Source of the DNA: Pseudomonas oryzihabitans
GTDB lineage: Bacteria > Pseudomonadota > Gammaproteobacteria > Pseudomonadales > Pseudomonadaceae
Length of the DNA: 64,000 bases
Reading direction: 5' to 3'
NCBI RefSeq assembly: GCF_006384975.1
Contig: NZ_CP021645.1
Location: 643,501-707,500, forward strand
The notes beneath the pieces are model-generated. The model searched no databases, was not told the DNA's origin, and saw only the letters and a program-made list of their open reading frames with translations. Every line of letters starts with the position of its first letter. Position 1 is the first letter of the stretch. Positions 1-11,135 of the stretch are shown piece after piece. The position numbers were made by a program, and so were the translations under genes.

Positions 1-1
1 T

Positions 2-367
2 GGTCAGGCCTTCCTCGATGCCCTGACCGATGGCAGCGCCGCGCCGCCACCGGCAGTCGATGTGCGGCACGAGGTGCTGACGCTGGTGCGCGCCGGCATG
101 ACGCCCGAGCAGGCGGCGCGTCAACTCGATTGCTCGGAAAAGAATGTCTATGCACTATTGGCCGAAGCCATCGCCCAGCAGCAAATCGCTTTGGAACAGG
201 CCCTGGACCTGCCCGAAGACCTGCTCGCGGAAATCCAGGATGCCTTCCTCGAAGACGAGGGCGAATTGCCGCCCGTAGCCCAGGTCGCCAGCCGCTTCCA
301 AGGTCGGGTAGCGGCCGGTGCGCTTTACTGCGTGCGGGCTGCGCTGCAGGCGGAATTGGCCGACTAG
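2..367 (+). CDS. recQ: C-terminal end of a RecQ-type DNA helicase (partial)
   Basis: The reading frame is open from the first full codon of the window, so this is the tail of a longer protein. The visible 121 residues hold a helix-turn-helix of the type found at the C-terminus of Pseudomonas RecQ (TPEQAARQLDCSEKNVYALL), followed by an acidic, leucine-rich helix block and the ending CVRAALQAELAD. RecQ unwinds DNA during recombination and fork repair. The downstream order MarR, FimV-like, PlpD resembles what I remember downstream of recQ in P. aeruginosa, which supports the call. The helicase motifs lie outside the window, so a stand-alone HTH protein is the alternative. Confidence 0.7.
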   Translation, partial: GQAFLDALTDGSAAPPPAVDVRHEVLTLVRAGMTPEQAARQLDCSEKNVYALLAEAIAQQQIALEQALDLPEDLLAEIQDAFLEDEGELPPVAQVASRFQGRVAAGALYCVRAALQAELAD

Positions 368-440
368 CGAGGCGCGCCGGTTGCCCCGGCGTGCCTACAA
401 CCAGAATAATGAGAAAATCCAAGTACAAGGTTTAGCCTGA

Positions 441-875
441 ATGACTACCGATCCACACCTGTTCGGCCGCCAGATCTTTCACGTCTCCCGTGCCTGGCGC
501 GCAGAGCTCGACCGTCGCCTGAGTCACCTGGGGCTGTCCCAGGCCCGCTGGCAGGTGTTGCTGAACCTGGCCCGGATGAAGGGTGTCCAGCCGACCCAGC
601 GTGAACTGGCCCAGAGCATCAGCATCGAGGGGCCGACCCTGGCGCGCCTGCTGGACGGTCTGGAGAAACAAGGCCTGGTAAAGCGGCTGGCGGTCACTGA
701 AGACCGCCGTGCCAAGCGCATCATGTTGACCCAGGAAGCCGGTCCGCTGATCGAGAAGATCGAGACCATCGCCGAAGCCTTGCGCAAGGAGTTGTTGAGT
801 GGGCTGGACGATGAAGAAATCGCCATCTGCCAACAGGTGCATCAGCGCGTACTGGCCAACCTCGAGCGCGGCTGA
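441..875 (+). CDS. MarR-family transcriptional regulator
   Basis: A 144-residue protein of typical MarR length. It has the N-terminal dimerisation helix, a winged HTH (TQRELAQSISIEGPTLARLLDGLEKQGLV, about residues 55-83) and the wing ending DRRAKRIMLTQEAG. MarR proteins are dimeric repressors whose DNA binding is released by small aromatic ligands or oxidation. The start is ATG, 73 bases after the preceding gene. Nothing nearby identifies its ligand; the next genes encode a FimV-like protein and PlpD. The family call is safe, the target genes are unknown. Confidence 0.92.
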   Translation: MTTDPHLFGRQIFHVSRAWRAELDRRLSHLGLSQARWQVLLNLARMKGVQPTQRELAQSISIEGPTLARLLDGLEKQGLVKRLAVTEDRRAKRIMLTQEAGPLIEKIETIAEALRKELLSGLDDEEIAICQQVHQRVLANLERG

Positions 876-1115
876 GTGCCGTTTGGCGGCTCGACTTCCA
901 GCTGGTGGTCGGGCCTCGCGTTCCCCGTGAGTCGAATCGAGGCGTCTGGCACCGAGCCTGGCGTCCAAGGCTTGCCTGAAGCACTGTTTTTCGATCACGA
1001 CCACCGGTTTGCCGTCTGTCGGTATCGATGCTACGTTCCAGCGTAGCGGGGGCGATTTTTGTGAGCCACCGCGCTAAAACACTGGTTTTCTCGAATACCT
1101 GACGCAGCGGTATCC

Positions 1116-3287
1116 ATGGTCGCGAAACGCCGTCCCCTTGCCTTTCTCCTGCTGTCGGCCGCAACGCTGACCACTACCCCTCAAGCGGCACTGGCGCTCG
1201 GCCTTGGTGGTATCACGCTGCAGTCTGCGCTCAACGAGCCGTTGCGCGCCCGTATCGAGCTGGTCAACATCGGCGATGCCGAGCCAGGGGATTTCCGGAT
1301 TCACCTGGCGTCGAGCGAAGCCTTCGCCAAGGCGGGCGTCGATCGTACCCAATTCGTCAATGACCTGGTGTTCACGCCGCACCTGCGCACGGCGGCTGGC
1401 AGCTACATCGAGGTCACCTCCCGGCGCTCGCTGATCGAGCCCTATCTGGACTTCATCGTCCAGCTGGAACAGCCGGGCGGCAAACAGCTGCGGGAATTCA
1501 CCCTGCTGGTCGATCCGCCTCGCAACGACGGTGCACCTGCCGGGCTGGCCAGTAGCGCGCCGGCCAGATCCGCGGTCGCCCCAGCGGCCAAGCCAGCCGC
1601 ACCTGCCGCCAGGCCGGTGGAGCGCTCCAGCGCAGCGGCGCCGCGGCCGCCCGAGTTCGTGCCTTCTCCGGGCCTGACCGCCGGTACGGGAACCTACCAG
1701 ACGCGGCCCAAGGACACCCTCTGGAACATCGCCAAGCGCCTGGGGCCGATGGCCAATCGCTCGGCGGAGCAGTTGATGGCCGATCTGTTCGCCCTCAACC
1801 CGGCATCCTTCGCCAACAACGATCCGCGTCGGCTCAAGGCCGGTCAGACGTTACGCCTGCCGGCAGGCGTCAATGAGCCCGTCGTCAAGCAGCCAACGCC
1901 GGCTAAACCTGCGCCCGCACCCGCTCCGGCGTCTGCCCCGTCGACAGCCATCGCGCCCATCGCTCCTCGGCCTGCACCTGAACCTGCACCTGCTGCGCCC
2001 ACGCCTGCGGCTCCTGCCGCGAAGTCGAGTGCGCCAGTGGTCGCCGCCTCGGCGCCAGCCGGCAATGCCGAAGACACCAAGCCCTTGTTGGTGACCCAGG
2101 ATCTGGGGCGACAAGTCGGAGACCTGGAAGGCCAGCTCACCCAGCTGCAGGAGCGCTACGACTCGGTATTGGCCCAGCGTGAAGCCTTGATCACCCAGTT
2201 GCAGCAGGAGCGGGATGCCCTGCAGCAGCAATTGAAGCAGGCGCGAGCAGTGGCCCTTGCGACTCCGGCACCCGTAGCCTCGTCCGTTCCGGCTACCCAG
2301 GCGACGCCTGTCGCCACAGGTTCGGCGTCCGCTGAGGATGCCGATGCCGGGCTGTTTTCCTTGCGCTCGCTGTCCCTTGCCGGCGCCGCTGCGCTGTTGG
2401 CGCTGGCCGGCCTGCTGTGGTGGCGTCGGCGTCGTGCCGCCGAAGTTTTGCCCGCCGAGGAGGAAGAGGAGGTGGACCAGGCGGAGCCGCTACCCGAGCC
2501 GGTGCTGATGGCGACGCAGCCGGTGGCGCCGCGGGGCAAGCCCGCTGCTGCGGCGGCCTCCGGGCCAGTCGACGATCATGCCGGCCGCGCGGAGATCTAT
2601 CTCGCCTATGGTCGCTATGGCCAGGCGCGCGAGGTGCTCGAGAATGGTCTCGCCGAAGATGACCGGCGCCAGGATCTGCGTCTGTTGCTGCTTCGCGTGT
2701 TGGCGACCCTGGGTGAAGCCAAGGCCTTCAGCCAGCAAGAGCAGCGCTTTCTTGCCTTGGGTGGCGCCGCCGCCAGCCTGGCCGTCCTGCACGCCCAGTT
2801 TCCCGGGATGTCTTCCGCGCCGGTGGAGGAGATTGTGGAGGAAGACCTGGACCTCGACCTGCCGGACTTCGATGCACCCGCCAGCGAATGGTCGGCAGAG
2901 CTGCAATTCCAGGACGCGGCTGAACCGGCACCGGTGACCGAGGAACACTACGATCTGGATCTGGCCGACCTTAGCCTCGATGAGGCTATCGCGCTGACCG
3001 AGGAGCTGGATGCGGATTCCGGCTGGAAAGCGGTCGGCGCCACCGAGGTCGCGCTGGAGGACGATTTCCCTGAGGGCCTGGGCGAGTTACCCGCCGTGCA
3101 TGAGCTGGACCTGAGCCTCGACGAGCACTTCATGGCTGATGACATCGCCCAGCGCTTCGCCCAGGCCGAGGCCTACCTCGACCAGGGTGATGTCAGCCAG
3201 GCGGCCTCGCTGCTGCAGGAGATCGTCAGCGAAGGGAGCGACAGCCAGAGAGAGCGGGCCGAGGTGCTGTTGTCCCGACTCGCTTGA
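1116..3287 (+). CDS. FimV-like LysM/TPR inner-membrane protein
   Basis: A 723-residue protein with the FimV/HubP architecture. A signal sequence ending near residue 28 (TTPQAALALGLGGI) is followed by the conserved FimV N-terminal region (LQSALNEPLRARIEL), a Pro/Ala-rich stretch, and a LysM peptidoglycan-binding domain near residues 190-245 (QTRPKDTLWNIAKRL). Then come another Pro/Ala linker, a coiled coil (DLEGQLTQLQERYDSVLAQ), one membrane helix near 410-432 with a RRRR stop, an acidic cytoplasmic part and the FimV C-terminal TPR motif (AQAEAYLDQGDVSQAASLLQEI). FimV proteins act as polar landmarks for type IV pili and chemotaxis. The canonical fimV normally sits by truA, so this is probably a paralog. 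It ends immediately before the stop of convergent plpD. Confidence 0.88.
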   Translation: MVAKRRPLAFLLLSAATLTTTPQAALALGLGGITLQSALNEPLRARIELVNIGDAEPGDFRIHLASSEAFAKAGVDRTQFVNDLVFTPHLRTAAGSYIEVTSRRSLIEPYLDFIVQLEQPGGKQLREFTLLVDPPRNDGAPAGLASSAPARSAVAPAAKPAAPAARPVERSSAAAPRPPEFVPSPGLTAGTGTYQTRPKDTLWNIAKRLGPMANRSAEQLMADLFALNPASFANNDPRRLKAGQTLRLPAGVNEPVVKQPTPAKPAPAPAPASAPSTAIAPIAPRPAPEPAPAAPTPAAPAAKSSAPVVAASAPAGNAEDTKPLLVTQDLGRQVGDLEGQLTQLQERYDSVLAQREALITQLQQERDALQQQLKQARAVALATPAPVASSVPATQATPVATGSASAEDADAGLFSLRSLSLAGAAALLALAGLLWWRRRRAAEVLPAEEEEEVDQAEPLPEPVLMATQPVAPRGKPAAAAASGPVDDHAGRAEIYLAYGRYGQAREVLENGLAEDDRRQDLRLLLLRVLATLGEAKAFSQQEQRFLALGGAAASLAVLHAQFPGMSSAPVEEIVEEDLDLDLPDFDAPASEWSAELQFQDAAEPAPVTEEHYDLDLADLSLDEAIALTEELDADSGWKAVGATEVALEDDFPEGLGELPAVHELDLSLDEHFMADDIAQRFAQAEAYLDQGDVSQAASLLQEIVSEGSDSQRERAEVLLSRLA

Positions 3288-5486
3288 TCAGAAGCTGTTG
3301 CCCAGGTTGATATAGAAGGCGTGCTCGCCCTGGTCGCTCAGGCCGTAGATGAATCTGAGCGGCCCCAGCGGCGTGTCCAGTCCGAGGAACAGGCTGGCGG
3401 CGCTGATATCGCCACTGTCGTAGTTGTCGTCCCGGTTCCAGATCCGCCCCTGCTCCAGGCTGCCGCCCAGGTAGACCGGGGTATCCAGTGGGAACAGCGA
3501 TCTTTGGGTGAGCTGGTGATAGTAGATCAGCCGCGCCAGTCCGTAGTTCTGGCCGGAGAGCGCATCCTGCCGATAGCCTGAGAGCTGCCAGGCGCCGCCC
3601 AACAGGAAGCTGCTGGTCACCACGTTGGTGTCGCTGTCGGTAGATAGGGTGCGACCCAGGCCGCCACCGAGGATGAAGGTGTCGTAGCCGTAACTGAACG
3701 CCCGGTCCAGATGCAAATCGATCTGGCGATAGCGCGAGTCCGAACCCAGGCTCGGATCGAATTGCTTGACCGTCAGCGCCAGGTCGCGGCCTTCGCGGGG
3801 GAAATTCACGTCGTCCAGATCGTCGAAGGAATAGCGCAACTGATAGTAGCCTTCGGTGAAGGCTTCTTCCGGTGTATCCCGCGGCCCGATATGGACCTTG
3901 GTGCTGCCCCAGTCGTGGCCGATGCCCAGGCGGATCTCGGCCTTGTTGCCGATCTGGCGGCCCAGATTCAAGCCGAAGCCGTAACGCTCGCGGCGGTATT
4001 CGGCGACGGGATGATTGCCTTCCAGTTGCTCGATGTTGCGTGCCTCGCCACCGAGGTAGGGAGCGATGAAATAGCGCGAGCCCACATCGAGTGGCTGATA
4101 GAACTCGCTGTAGAGTTCCTGGTGATCGCCGATCTGCACCCGGCTCAGCCACTCTCCGCCCAGGCGATTGAGGCCGTTGATGCGATAGCTGGCGCCGAAG
4201 TTGAAGGCGCTGTCCCCACGTAGATCGTCCGACAGATTCAGGCCGAGCCGTAGGAAGTCCGTACCACTGCGCTTGCCCCGGGCGTAGATGACCAGCACGT
4301 TGTCGCCCGGGCCGTCACGCTGGATGCGGTACTCCACCTGATCGAAGTAGTCCAGGCCGTAAAGGGTGCTCATGTCGTCCTGTAGGCGGGCGACATTCAG
4401 GGGCTCATCCAGGCGCTGCCTTATGTAGTGGCGGATGACCTCGTCCTCCACCTTGGAGTCGTTCTCGATGCGAATGGCATTGATCACCGGCGTACGACTC
4501 GCGGGGGCGCGAGCGGCCGCCACCGCCGTGGACCTTTCGTTGCGCGAATCCTTGCGCAACACCGCCAACTCGCTGGCCATCGCCATGGTCGCCCGGTAAC
4601 CGGCGTCGATCAGCGCCTGGACCTCGGTGAAGTCGGCGCTGGTATAGCTGGCCAGCGGCGGCTCGATGAGCAGGTCGCCCTTGTCCAGGGTCGCGAGTTG
4701 CGCCTGGGAGTTGTTGCGAGTCATCAGGGTGGTGGACTGGTTGAGGACATCCAGCACCGTCGTCAGGTCCTTGCGCTTGAGCAAGGGCGTCCCGATGTCG
4801 ACCACCACCAGGCGCTGAGCCCCCATCTTGCGGGCGACATCGATGGGGATATTGTCGACCATGCCGCCATCCACCAGCAGGCGCCCGTCGATCTCCACCG
4901 GGGCGAACACCGCAGGGATCGACATGCTGGCGCGGATCGCCCGGGGCAGGTGGCCGTGGTCGAAGATCACCTTCTCACCGGTGGTGATATCCGTCGCCAC
5001 GGCGCGGAAGGGAATGGCGAGGCGATCAAAGTTACGAATGTCGCTGGTATGGACGAACAGCTTTTCCAGCATCATGCCAAGGTTCTGGCCCTGGATCACG
5101 CCGATGGGCAGGCCCAGGGTGCCATCGTCACGAAAGCTCAGCTTCTGCTTCACCAGGAAGTCCCGGTCATCCTGCTTGCGCCGGAAGGGGACGTCCTTGC
5201 GGGGTGGCTGATCGGACAGGACCTGGCCCCAATCCATTTCCAGGGCTATGCGCTCCAACTCTTCGGCGCTGTAGCCGGCGGCGTAGAGGCCGCCAATCAC
5301 CGCGCCCATGCTGGTGCCGGCGATGGCATCCACCTGGATACCCTGTTGCTCCAGCGCCTTCAGCACCCCGATATGCGCCAACCCACGCGCCGCCCCACCC
5401 GACAACACCAGGCCCACCTTGGGTGGCTCGGCAGCCCAGGACAGCGTGGGCAGAAGAAGGCAGGCTACCAATAGCAACAGGCGCAT
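3288..5486 (-). CDS. plpD: PlpD-type patatin autotransporter (type Vd secretion)
   Basis: This protein (732 residues from the ATG at 5486) combines a secreted phospholipase A1 domain with its own outer-membrane translocator. Visible are a signal peptide (MRLLLLVACLLLPTLSWA), the patatin oxyanion loop SGGAARG, the nucleophile motif GTSMG (Ser59) and the catalytic DGG (Asp206). A single POTRA-like domain follows near 330-410, then an Omp85/FhaC-type beta-barrel ending in NLGNSF with a C-terminal Phe. A GTG at 5498 would add four residues; the ATG gives the cleaner signal peptide. The stop lies directly against the stop of the FimV-like gene, so the two are convergent with no spacer. Length and domain order match P. 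aeruginosa PlpD. Confidence 0.92.
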   Translation of the reverse strand: MRLLLLVACLLLPTLSWAAEPPKVGLVLSGGAARGLAHIGVLKALEQQGIQVDAIAGTSMGAVIGGLYAAGYSAEELERIALEMDWGQVLSDQPPRKDVPFRRKQDDRDFLVKQKLSFRDDGTLGLPIGVIQGQNLGMMLEKLFVHTSDIRNFDRLAIPFRAVATDITTGEKVIFDHGHLPRAIRASMSIPAVFAPVEIDGRLLVDGGMVDNIPIDVARKMGAQRLVVVDIGTPLLKRKDLTTVLDVLNQSTTLMTRNNSQAQLATLDKGDLLIEPPLASYTSADFTEVQALIDAGYRATMAMASELAVLRKDSRNERSTAVAAARAPASRTPVINAIRIENDSKVEDEVIRHYIRQRLDEPLNVARLQDDMSTLYGLDYFDQVEYRIQRDGPGDNVLVIYARGKRSGTDFLRLGLNLSDDLRGDSAFNFGASYRINGLNRLGGEWLSRVQIGDHQELYSEFYQPLDVGSRYFIAPYLGGEARNIEQLEGNHPVAEYRRERYGFGLNLGRQIGNKAEIRLGIGHDWGSTKVHIGPRDTPEEAFTEGYYQLRYSFDDLDDVNFPREGRDLALTVKQFDPSLGSDSRYRQIDLHLDRAFSYGYDTFILGGGLGRTLSTDSDTNVVTSSFLLGGAWQLSGYRQDALSGQNYGLARLIYYHQLTQRSLFPLDTPVYLGGSLEQGRIWNRDDNYDSGDISAASLFLGLDTPLGPLRFIYGLSDQGEHAFYINLGNSF

Positions 5487-5556
5487 AGGTCGGACCACAT
5501 GGCGAAGGGGATCGAGGGCTGCGTATTATAGGGAGCCCAGGCTTTCGAGGTGCGCC

Positions 5557-5877
5557 GTGGCTGACCCCAAACCCATTATCACCATCCAATATTGCACTCA
5601 ATGCCAATGGCTGCTGCGCTCCGGCTGGCTCGCCCAGGAGTTGCTCAGCACCTTCGGCACCGAGCTGGGCGGCGTCACGCTGCTGCCGGGCACTGGCGGC
5701 GTTTTCGAGATTGGCTGTGGCGGTGAATTGCTCTGGGAGCGCAAGCGAGACGGCGGTTTCCCGGACGTGCGAACGCTGAAGAATCTGGTGAGAGACCGAC
5801 TGTTCCCGGAGCGGGCCTTGGGACACAGCGAAGGAAAGCGGAGCGGAGCAGGGGATGGCGCCCCCGAAGGGGCGTGA
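5557..5877 (+). CDS. SelT/SelW/SelH (Rdx) family thioredoxin-like protein
   Basis: A small 106-residue protein with the Rdx-family redox motif near its start (YCTQCQWLLRSGWLAQEL), a CxxC in the place where eukaryotic SelW has CxxU, and the family pattern GGVFEIGCGGELLWERK and FPDVRTLKNLVRD. These proteins have a thioredoxin-like fold and are thought to be redox regulators; the bacterial role is not established. I chose the GTG at 5557 because a GAGG lies about seven bases upstream and the protein then begins just before the conserved beta-strand. It is divergent from plpD. The last 20 residues are low-complexity and outside the domain. Confidence 0.75.
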   Translation: MADPKPIITIQYCTQCQWLLRSGWLAQELLSTFGTELGGVTLLPGTGGVFEIGCGGELLWERKRDGGFPDVRTLKNLVRDRLFPERALGHSEGKRSGAGDGAPEGA

Positions 5878-5879
5878 GA

Positions 5880-6155
5880 TCAGGCTTCCGTACTGATCGT
5901 TTCCCGTGCACCTGCAGTGTCTACGGCGGTAGTGGTCGGGGCAACGCTCGCCTCGGCGGGGCGGATTTCCACGGCGTGCAGGCCCTTGGGGCCCTGGACG
6001 ATACTGAAGTTGACCGCCTGACCCGCTTTCAGGGTTCGATAACCGTCCATCTGAATGGCCGAGTAATGAGCGAATAGGTCTTCATCACTGTTATCTGCAA
6101 CGATGAAGCCATATCCTTTGGCGTTGTTAAACCATTTGACCTTGCCACTGAGCAT
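5880..6155 (-). CDS. cspD: Cold-shock-domain protein CspD
   Basis: A 91-residue protein starting MLSGKVKWFNNAKGYGFIV. It has the RNP1 (KGYGFI) and RNP2 (DLFAHYSAI) nucleic-acid-binding motifs of the cold shock domain and a short Ala/Thr-rich tail. CspD binds single-stranded DNA and inhibits replication in stationary-phase E. coli. The start at 6155 is preceded by GAGGGAG eight or so bases upstream; a longer upstream reading lacks homology. Its position divergent from clpS-clpA is the usual one in gammaproteobacteria and separates it from ordinary Csp genes. Confidence 0.92.
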   Translation of the reverse strand: MLSGKVKWFNNAKGYGFIVADNSDEDLFAHYSAIQMDGYRTLKAGQAVNFSIVQGPKGLHAVEIRPAEASVAPTTTAVDTAGARETISTEA

Positions 6156-6377
6156 ACCGGCTCCCTCTGCAAAGGACTCCAAGCCTGGAGTATCATTCGA
6201 CTACAGTTCCAGTGAATCCACACAGGCGCCACTACGACGGAACCCTCTGGTACCCCGTCGGGTACAGGATGTTTGTAACACCCTTTCAGTCTTAGTCAAG
6301 GCAAGGCAATGGGTGGCTGAGACGTGGATCAAGCTCTTTTTTCCTGCTATTCATCCCGTAATTCGGAATCGATCAGA

Positions 6378-6734
6378 ATGCGTGCAATCGACCCCATCCG
6401 ACTGGCGGCGGACGAGAACGATCATCAGGGCGGCGATAGCGGTGGCCTGGCGGTGCAGGAGGCAAAACCTGCACTAAAACGGCCAGCCAGATATCGCGTT
6501 CTGATGTATAACGATGACTACACCCCGATGGAATTCGTCGTCGAGGTATTGGAGCGCTACTTCAGCATGAACCGCGAAGCGGCTACCCAGGTGATGCTCA
6601 CTGTGCATACTCAGGGAAAGGCGGTCTGTGGAACATTTACTCGTGATGTAGCTGAAACCAAGGCCATGCAAGTCAATCAATATGCGAGGGAGTGCAACCA
6701 CCCGCTGCTGTGTGAAATCGAAATCGAAAGTTGA
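6378..6734 (+). CDS. clpS: ATP-dependent Clp protease adaptor ClpS
   Basis: A 118-residue adaptor that binds N-degrons and hands them to ClpAP. The flexible N-terminal tail is followed by the ClpS fold with [20 protein letters not shown] (the NDD and Met of the N-degron pocket), the helix [24 protein letters not shown] and the ending [11 protein letters not shown]. The start is set by comparison with remembered Pseudomonas ClpS proteins, which begin shortly before an IRL motif; an upstream ATG at 6324 would add 18 atypical residues. The clpA gene follows 47 bases downstream, so the pair is probably cotranscribed. Together with aat and bpt downstream it forms the N-end-rule set. Confidence 0.93.
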   Translation: MRAIDPIRLAADENDHQGGDSGGLAVQEAKPALKRPARYRVLMYNDDYTPMEFVVEVLERYFSMNREAATQVMLTVHTQGKAVCGTFTRDVAETKAMQVNQYARECNHPLLCEIEIES

Positions 6735-6735
6735 T

Positions 6736-6769
6736 CTGTGCTGCTTGGGCTACTGTGCTGCTTGGGCTA
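6736..6769 (+). repeat. Exact 17-bp tandem duplication between clpS and clpA
   Basis: The unit CTGTGCTGCTTGGGCTA occurs twice in direct succession (6736-6752 and 6753-6769) and fills most of the short clpS-clpA spacer just before the clpA ribosome binding site (GAGGTGAAG). It looks like a recent slippage duplication. Confidence 0.85.
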
Positions 6770-6781
6770 TGAGGTGAAGCT

Positions 6782-9052
<2,271 letters not shown>

Positions 9053-9080
9053 GGGCAGGCTGAGGTTCACACCTGCTAAT

Positions 9081-9109
9081 GAAAAAGCCCGGCATTGCCG
9101 GGCTTTTTC
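9081..9109. terminator. Bidirectional rho-independent terminator between clpA and infA
   Basis: An almost perfect hairpin: GAAAAAGCCCGGC on the left arm, loop ATT, GCCGGGCTTTTTC on the right. It has A-tract and T-tract on both sides, so it can end transcription from clpA (+) and from infA (-). Confidence 0.9.
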
Positions 9110-9133
9110 ATGCAAGGATTCGCTTGGCGAACG

Positions 9134-9352
9134 TTAGCGAGCGCGGTAGGTGATCCGGCCCTTGCTGAGATCGTAAGGCGTCAGCTCCACGCGAACCTTG
9201 TCGCCGGTCAGGATGCGGATGTAGTTCTTACGCATCTTTCCGGAGATGTGCGCGGTGACGACGTGCCCATTTTCCAACTCCACGCGAAACATGGTGTTGG
9301 GCAGGGTGTCGACGACAGTACCTTCCATTTCGAAGCTGTCTTCTTTCGACAT
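9134..9352 (-). CDS. infA: Translation initiation factor IF-1
   Basis: Exactly 72 residues from [11 protein letters not shown] to ITYRAR, the standard length of IF-1, with the S1-like OB fold ([30 protein letters not shown]). IF-1 binds the ribosomal A site during initiation. The start at 9352 is chosen by homology; a longer reading upstream would add 20 unrelated residues. It sits between clpA and bpt as in other pseudomonads and is convergent with clpA. Confidence 0.97.
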
Positions 9353-9446
9353 ATATAGAAAAGCCCTCGGTGACAAGATAGGCCCAGAGCAGTCCGGGCG
9401 AAAAAGGCCCATATTCTGACAGAAATTCAGAAAAAACGCTATTTCG

Positions 9447-10154
9447 TCAGGCCAGGGCTACCCAGCGCTGATTGACGAAGAGCTCGATGGGGCGATACTC
9501 GGTCTTGTAGGACATCTTGCGACACCCTTTGATCCAGTAGCCCAGATAAACCGCATCCAGGCCGAGGCGGCGGCTTTCGGCGATCTGCCAGAGAATGCCG
9601 AACACGCCGAGACTGCGCTTCTCCTCGCTGGGGTCGTAGAAGGTATAGACCGCGGACATGCCATTGGGCAGCACGTCGGTGACGGCGATACCGATCAGGC
9701 GTTCATTGACCCGCATCTCGTAGAAGAAGGCGTAGGGCAGGTTGCTGACGAGGAAGGTGGAAAACTGGCCGCGGCTCGGCGGAAACATGTCGCCGTCGGC
9801 GTGGCGTTCGCTGATGTAGCGGGCGTACAGCTGATAGCGTTCTTCGGTGAAGCCTGGATCGCAGCGCGTGACCTTGATGTCGGCATTGCGCTTGAGTACG
9901 CGACTCTGCTTGCGACTGGGGCGGAAGCGGTTGGCGGGGATGCGCGCGGGAACACAGGCCTTGCAGAGCTGACAATGCGGGCGGTAGAGGTGATCACCAC
10001 TGCGCCGAAAGCCGAGTTCGGACAGCTCAGCATAGATCTGGCCGTTCATGGGCTGCGAGGGGTCGAGAAACAGCGTAGTCGCCTGCTCGTTGGGCAGGTA
10101 ACTGCATGCGTGAGGCTGGGTTGCGTAAAACTTGAGTCTCGCCAGCTCGGTCAT
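9447..10154 (-). CDS. bpt: Aspartate/glutamate leucyltransferase (Bpt/Ate)
   Basis: A 235-residue protein that transfers Leu from Leu-tRNA to N-terminal Asp or Glu, creating an N-degron for ClpS/ClpAP. The N-terminal cysteine motif (PHACSYL, then [14 protein letters not shown]), which binds metal in ATE proteins, and the C-terminal GNAT-like core ([54 protein letters not shown]) are all present. It lies 35 bases downstream of aat, so the two N-end-rule transferases are cotranscribed. Confidence 0.95.
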
Positions 10155-10189
10155 GTCGAATCTCTACATAAGCCTGGCCTGAGTGTAAG

Positions 10190-10879
10190 TCACCCGCGGT
10201 AGGTAGGCCAGGTGGCCGTACTGGCCTGATCCAGGTATTTGGCCAGGTATTCGGCAAAGCGTTCCCGCGACAGGCTGCTGGCGCCCAGGCTGGCCAGGTG
10301 TGCGGTCGGCATCTGGCAGTCGACCATGACGAAGCCCCAGGCCGCCAGATCCCGCATCAGGGTCACGAAGCCGATCTTGGAGGCATTGTCCACCTGGCTG
10401 AACATGGATTCGCCGAAGAACAGCTTGCCCATGGCGATGCCGTAGAGGCCGCCGACCAGTTGCTCGCCGTCCCAGACTTCCACGGAGTGCGCCCAGCCCT
10501 GGGCATGCAGTTCTTGGTAGGCCAGGCGCATCTCCCGGGTGATCCAGGTGCCGTCGGCATCGCGACGAGGTCCGGCGCAGGCCTGGATGACCTGGTCGAA
10601 GGCCTGGTCGTAGGTGACCCGCAGGGGCGTCTTGCGCAGGGTCTTCGCCAGGCTGCGTGAAACGTGCAGGTCGGGTGGGAAGATGACGGTGCGCGGGTCC
10701 GGTGACCACCAGAGGATGGGTTGGCCGGCCTGGTACCAGGGAAAACAGCCATGACGATAGGCCTTGATCAGGCGTGCGGCGCTGAGGTCGCCGCCGATGG
10801 CCAGTAAACCGTTTGGCTCGCGTAGCGCTTGCCGCAAGGGCGGAAAGTCAGGGCTTTCGCGGGTCAGCCATTTCACCAT
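10190..10879 (-). CDS. aat: Leucyl/phenylalanyl-tRNA--protein transferase
   Basis: Adds Leu or Phe to proteins with N-terminal Lys or Arg, giving primary N-degrons. The conserved run [80 protein letters not shown] and DCQMPT is intact. I place the start at the ATG at 10879 (229 residues, MVKWLTRES), which matches the short N-terminus of known Aat proteins; a TTG at 10915 would add 12 residues. No convincing Shine-Dalgarno precedes either start. In P. aeruginosa, as I remember it, trxB follows aat; here the neighbour is ftsK, divergently oriented. Confidence 0.94.
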   Translation of the reverse strand: MVKWLTRESPDFPPLRQALREPNGLLAIGGDLSAARLIKAYRHGCFPWYQAGQPILWWSPDPRTVIFPPDLHVSRSLAKTLRKTPLRVTYDQAFDQVIQACAGPRRDADGTWITREMRLAYQELHAQGWAHSVEVWDGEQLVGGLYGIAMGKLFFGESMFSQVDNASKIGFVTLMRDLAAWGFVMVDCQMPTAHLASLGASSLSRERFAEYLAKYLDQASTATWPTYRG

Positions 10880-11135
10880 GGTAGGGGAGGGCGCCTTCTG
10901 ATGGGTGGAGCTCAAGGGATGCCAGGTGTGCGTAACCAGCTCAAGAATTCGTCATAACTCTTTGTCAGGACAACGAAAGAATGCTCCAATGTTGTGCCTG
11001 AAGGCGGTTCCGGTACTGCCGTCCGCTATCGTGCCATGTTTCGTCTCGGGACTGTAGAACCTCGGCCCGGGCGATCTAGAATGGCGCACTGTTTTTGATT
11101 CACGGTCACACGTTCCGTGTGCGGGAAAAGCGCGC

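Noticed and set aside
432..1004. Long minus-strand reading across the MarR gene
   Set aside because: It is the opposite-frame shadow of a clear MarR gene and has no family features.
6250..6265. Short hairpin GTACCC-CGTC-GGGTAC between cspD and clpS
   Set aside because: No T-run and no known regulator matches; such short dyads arise by chance in this DNA.
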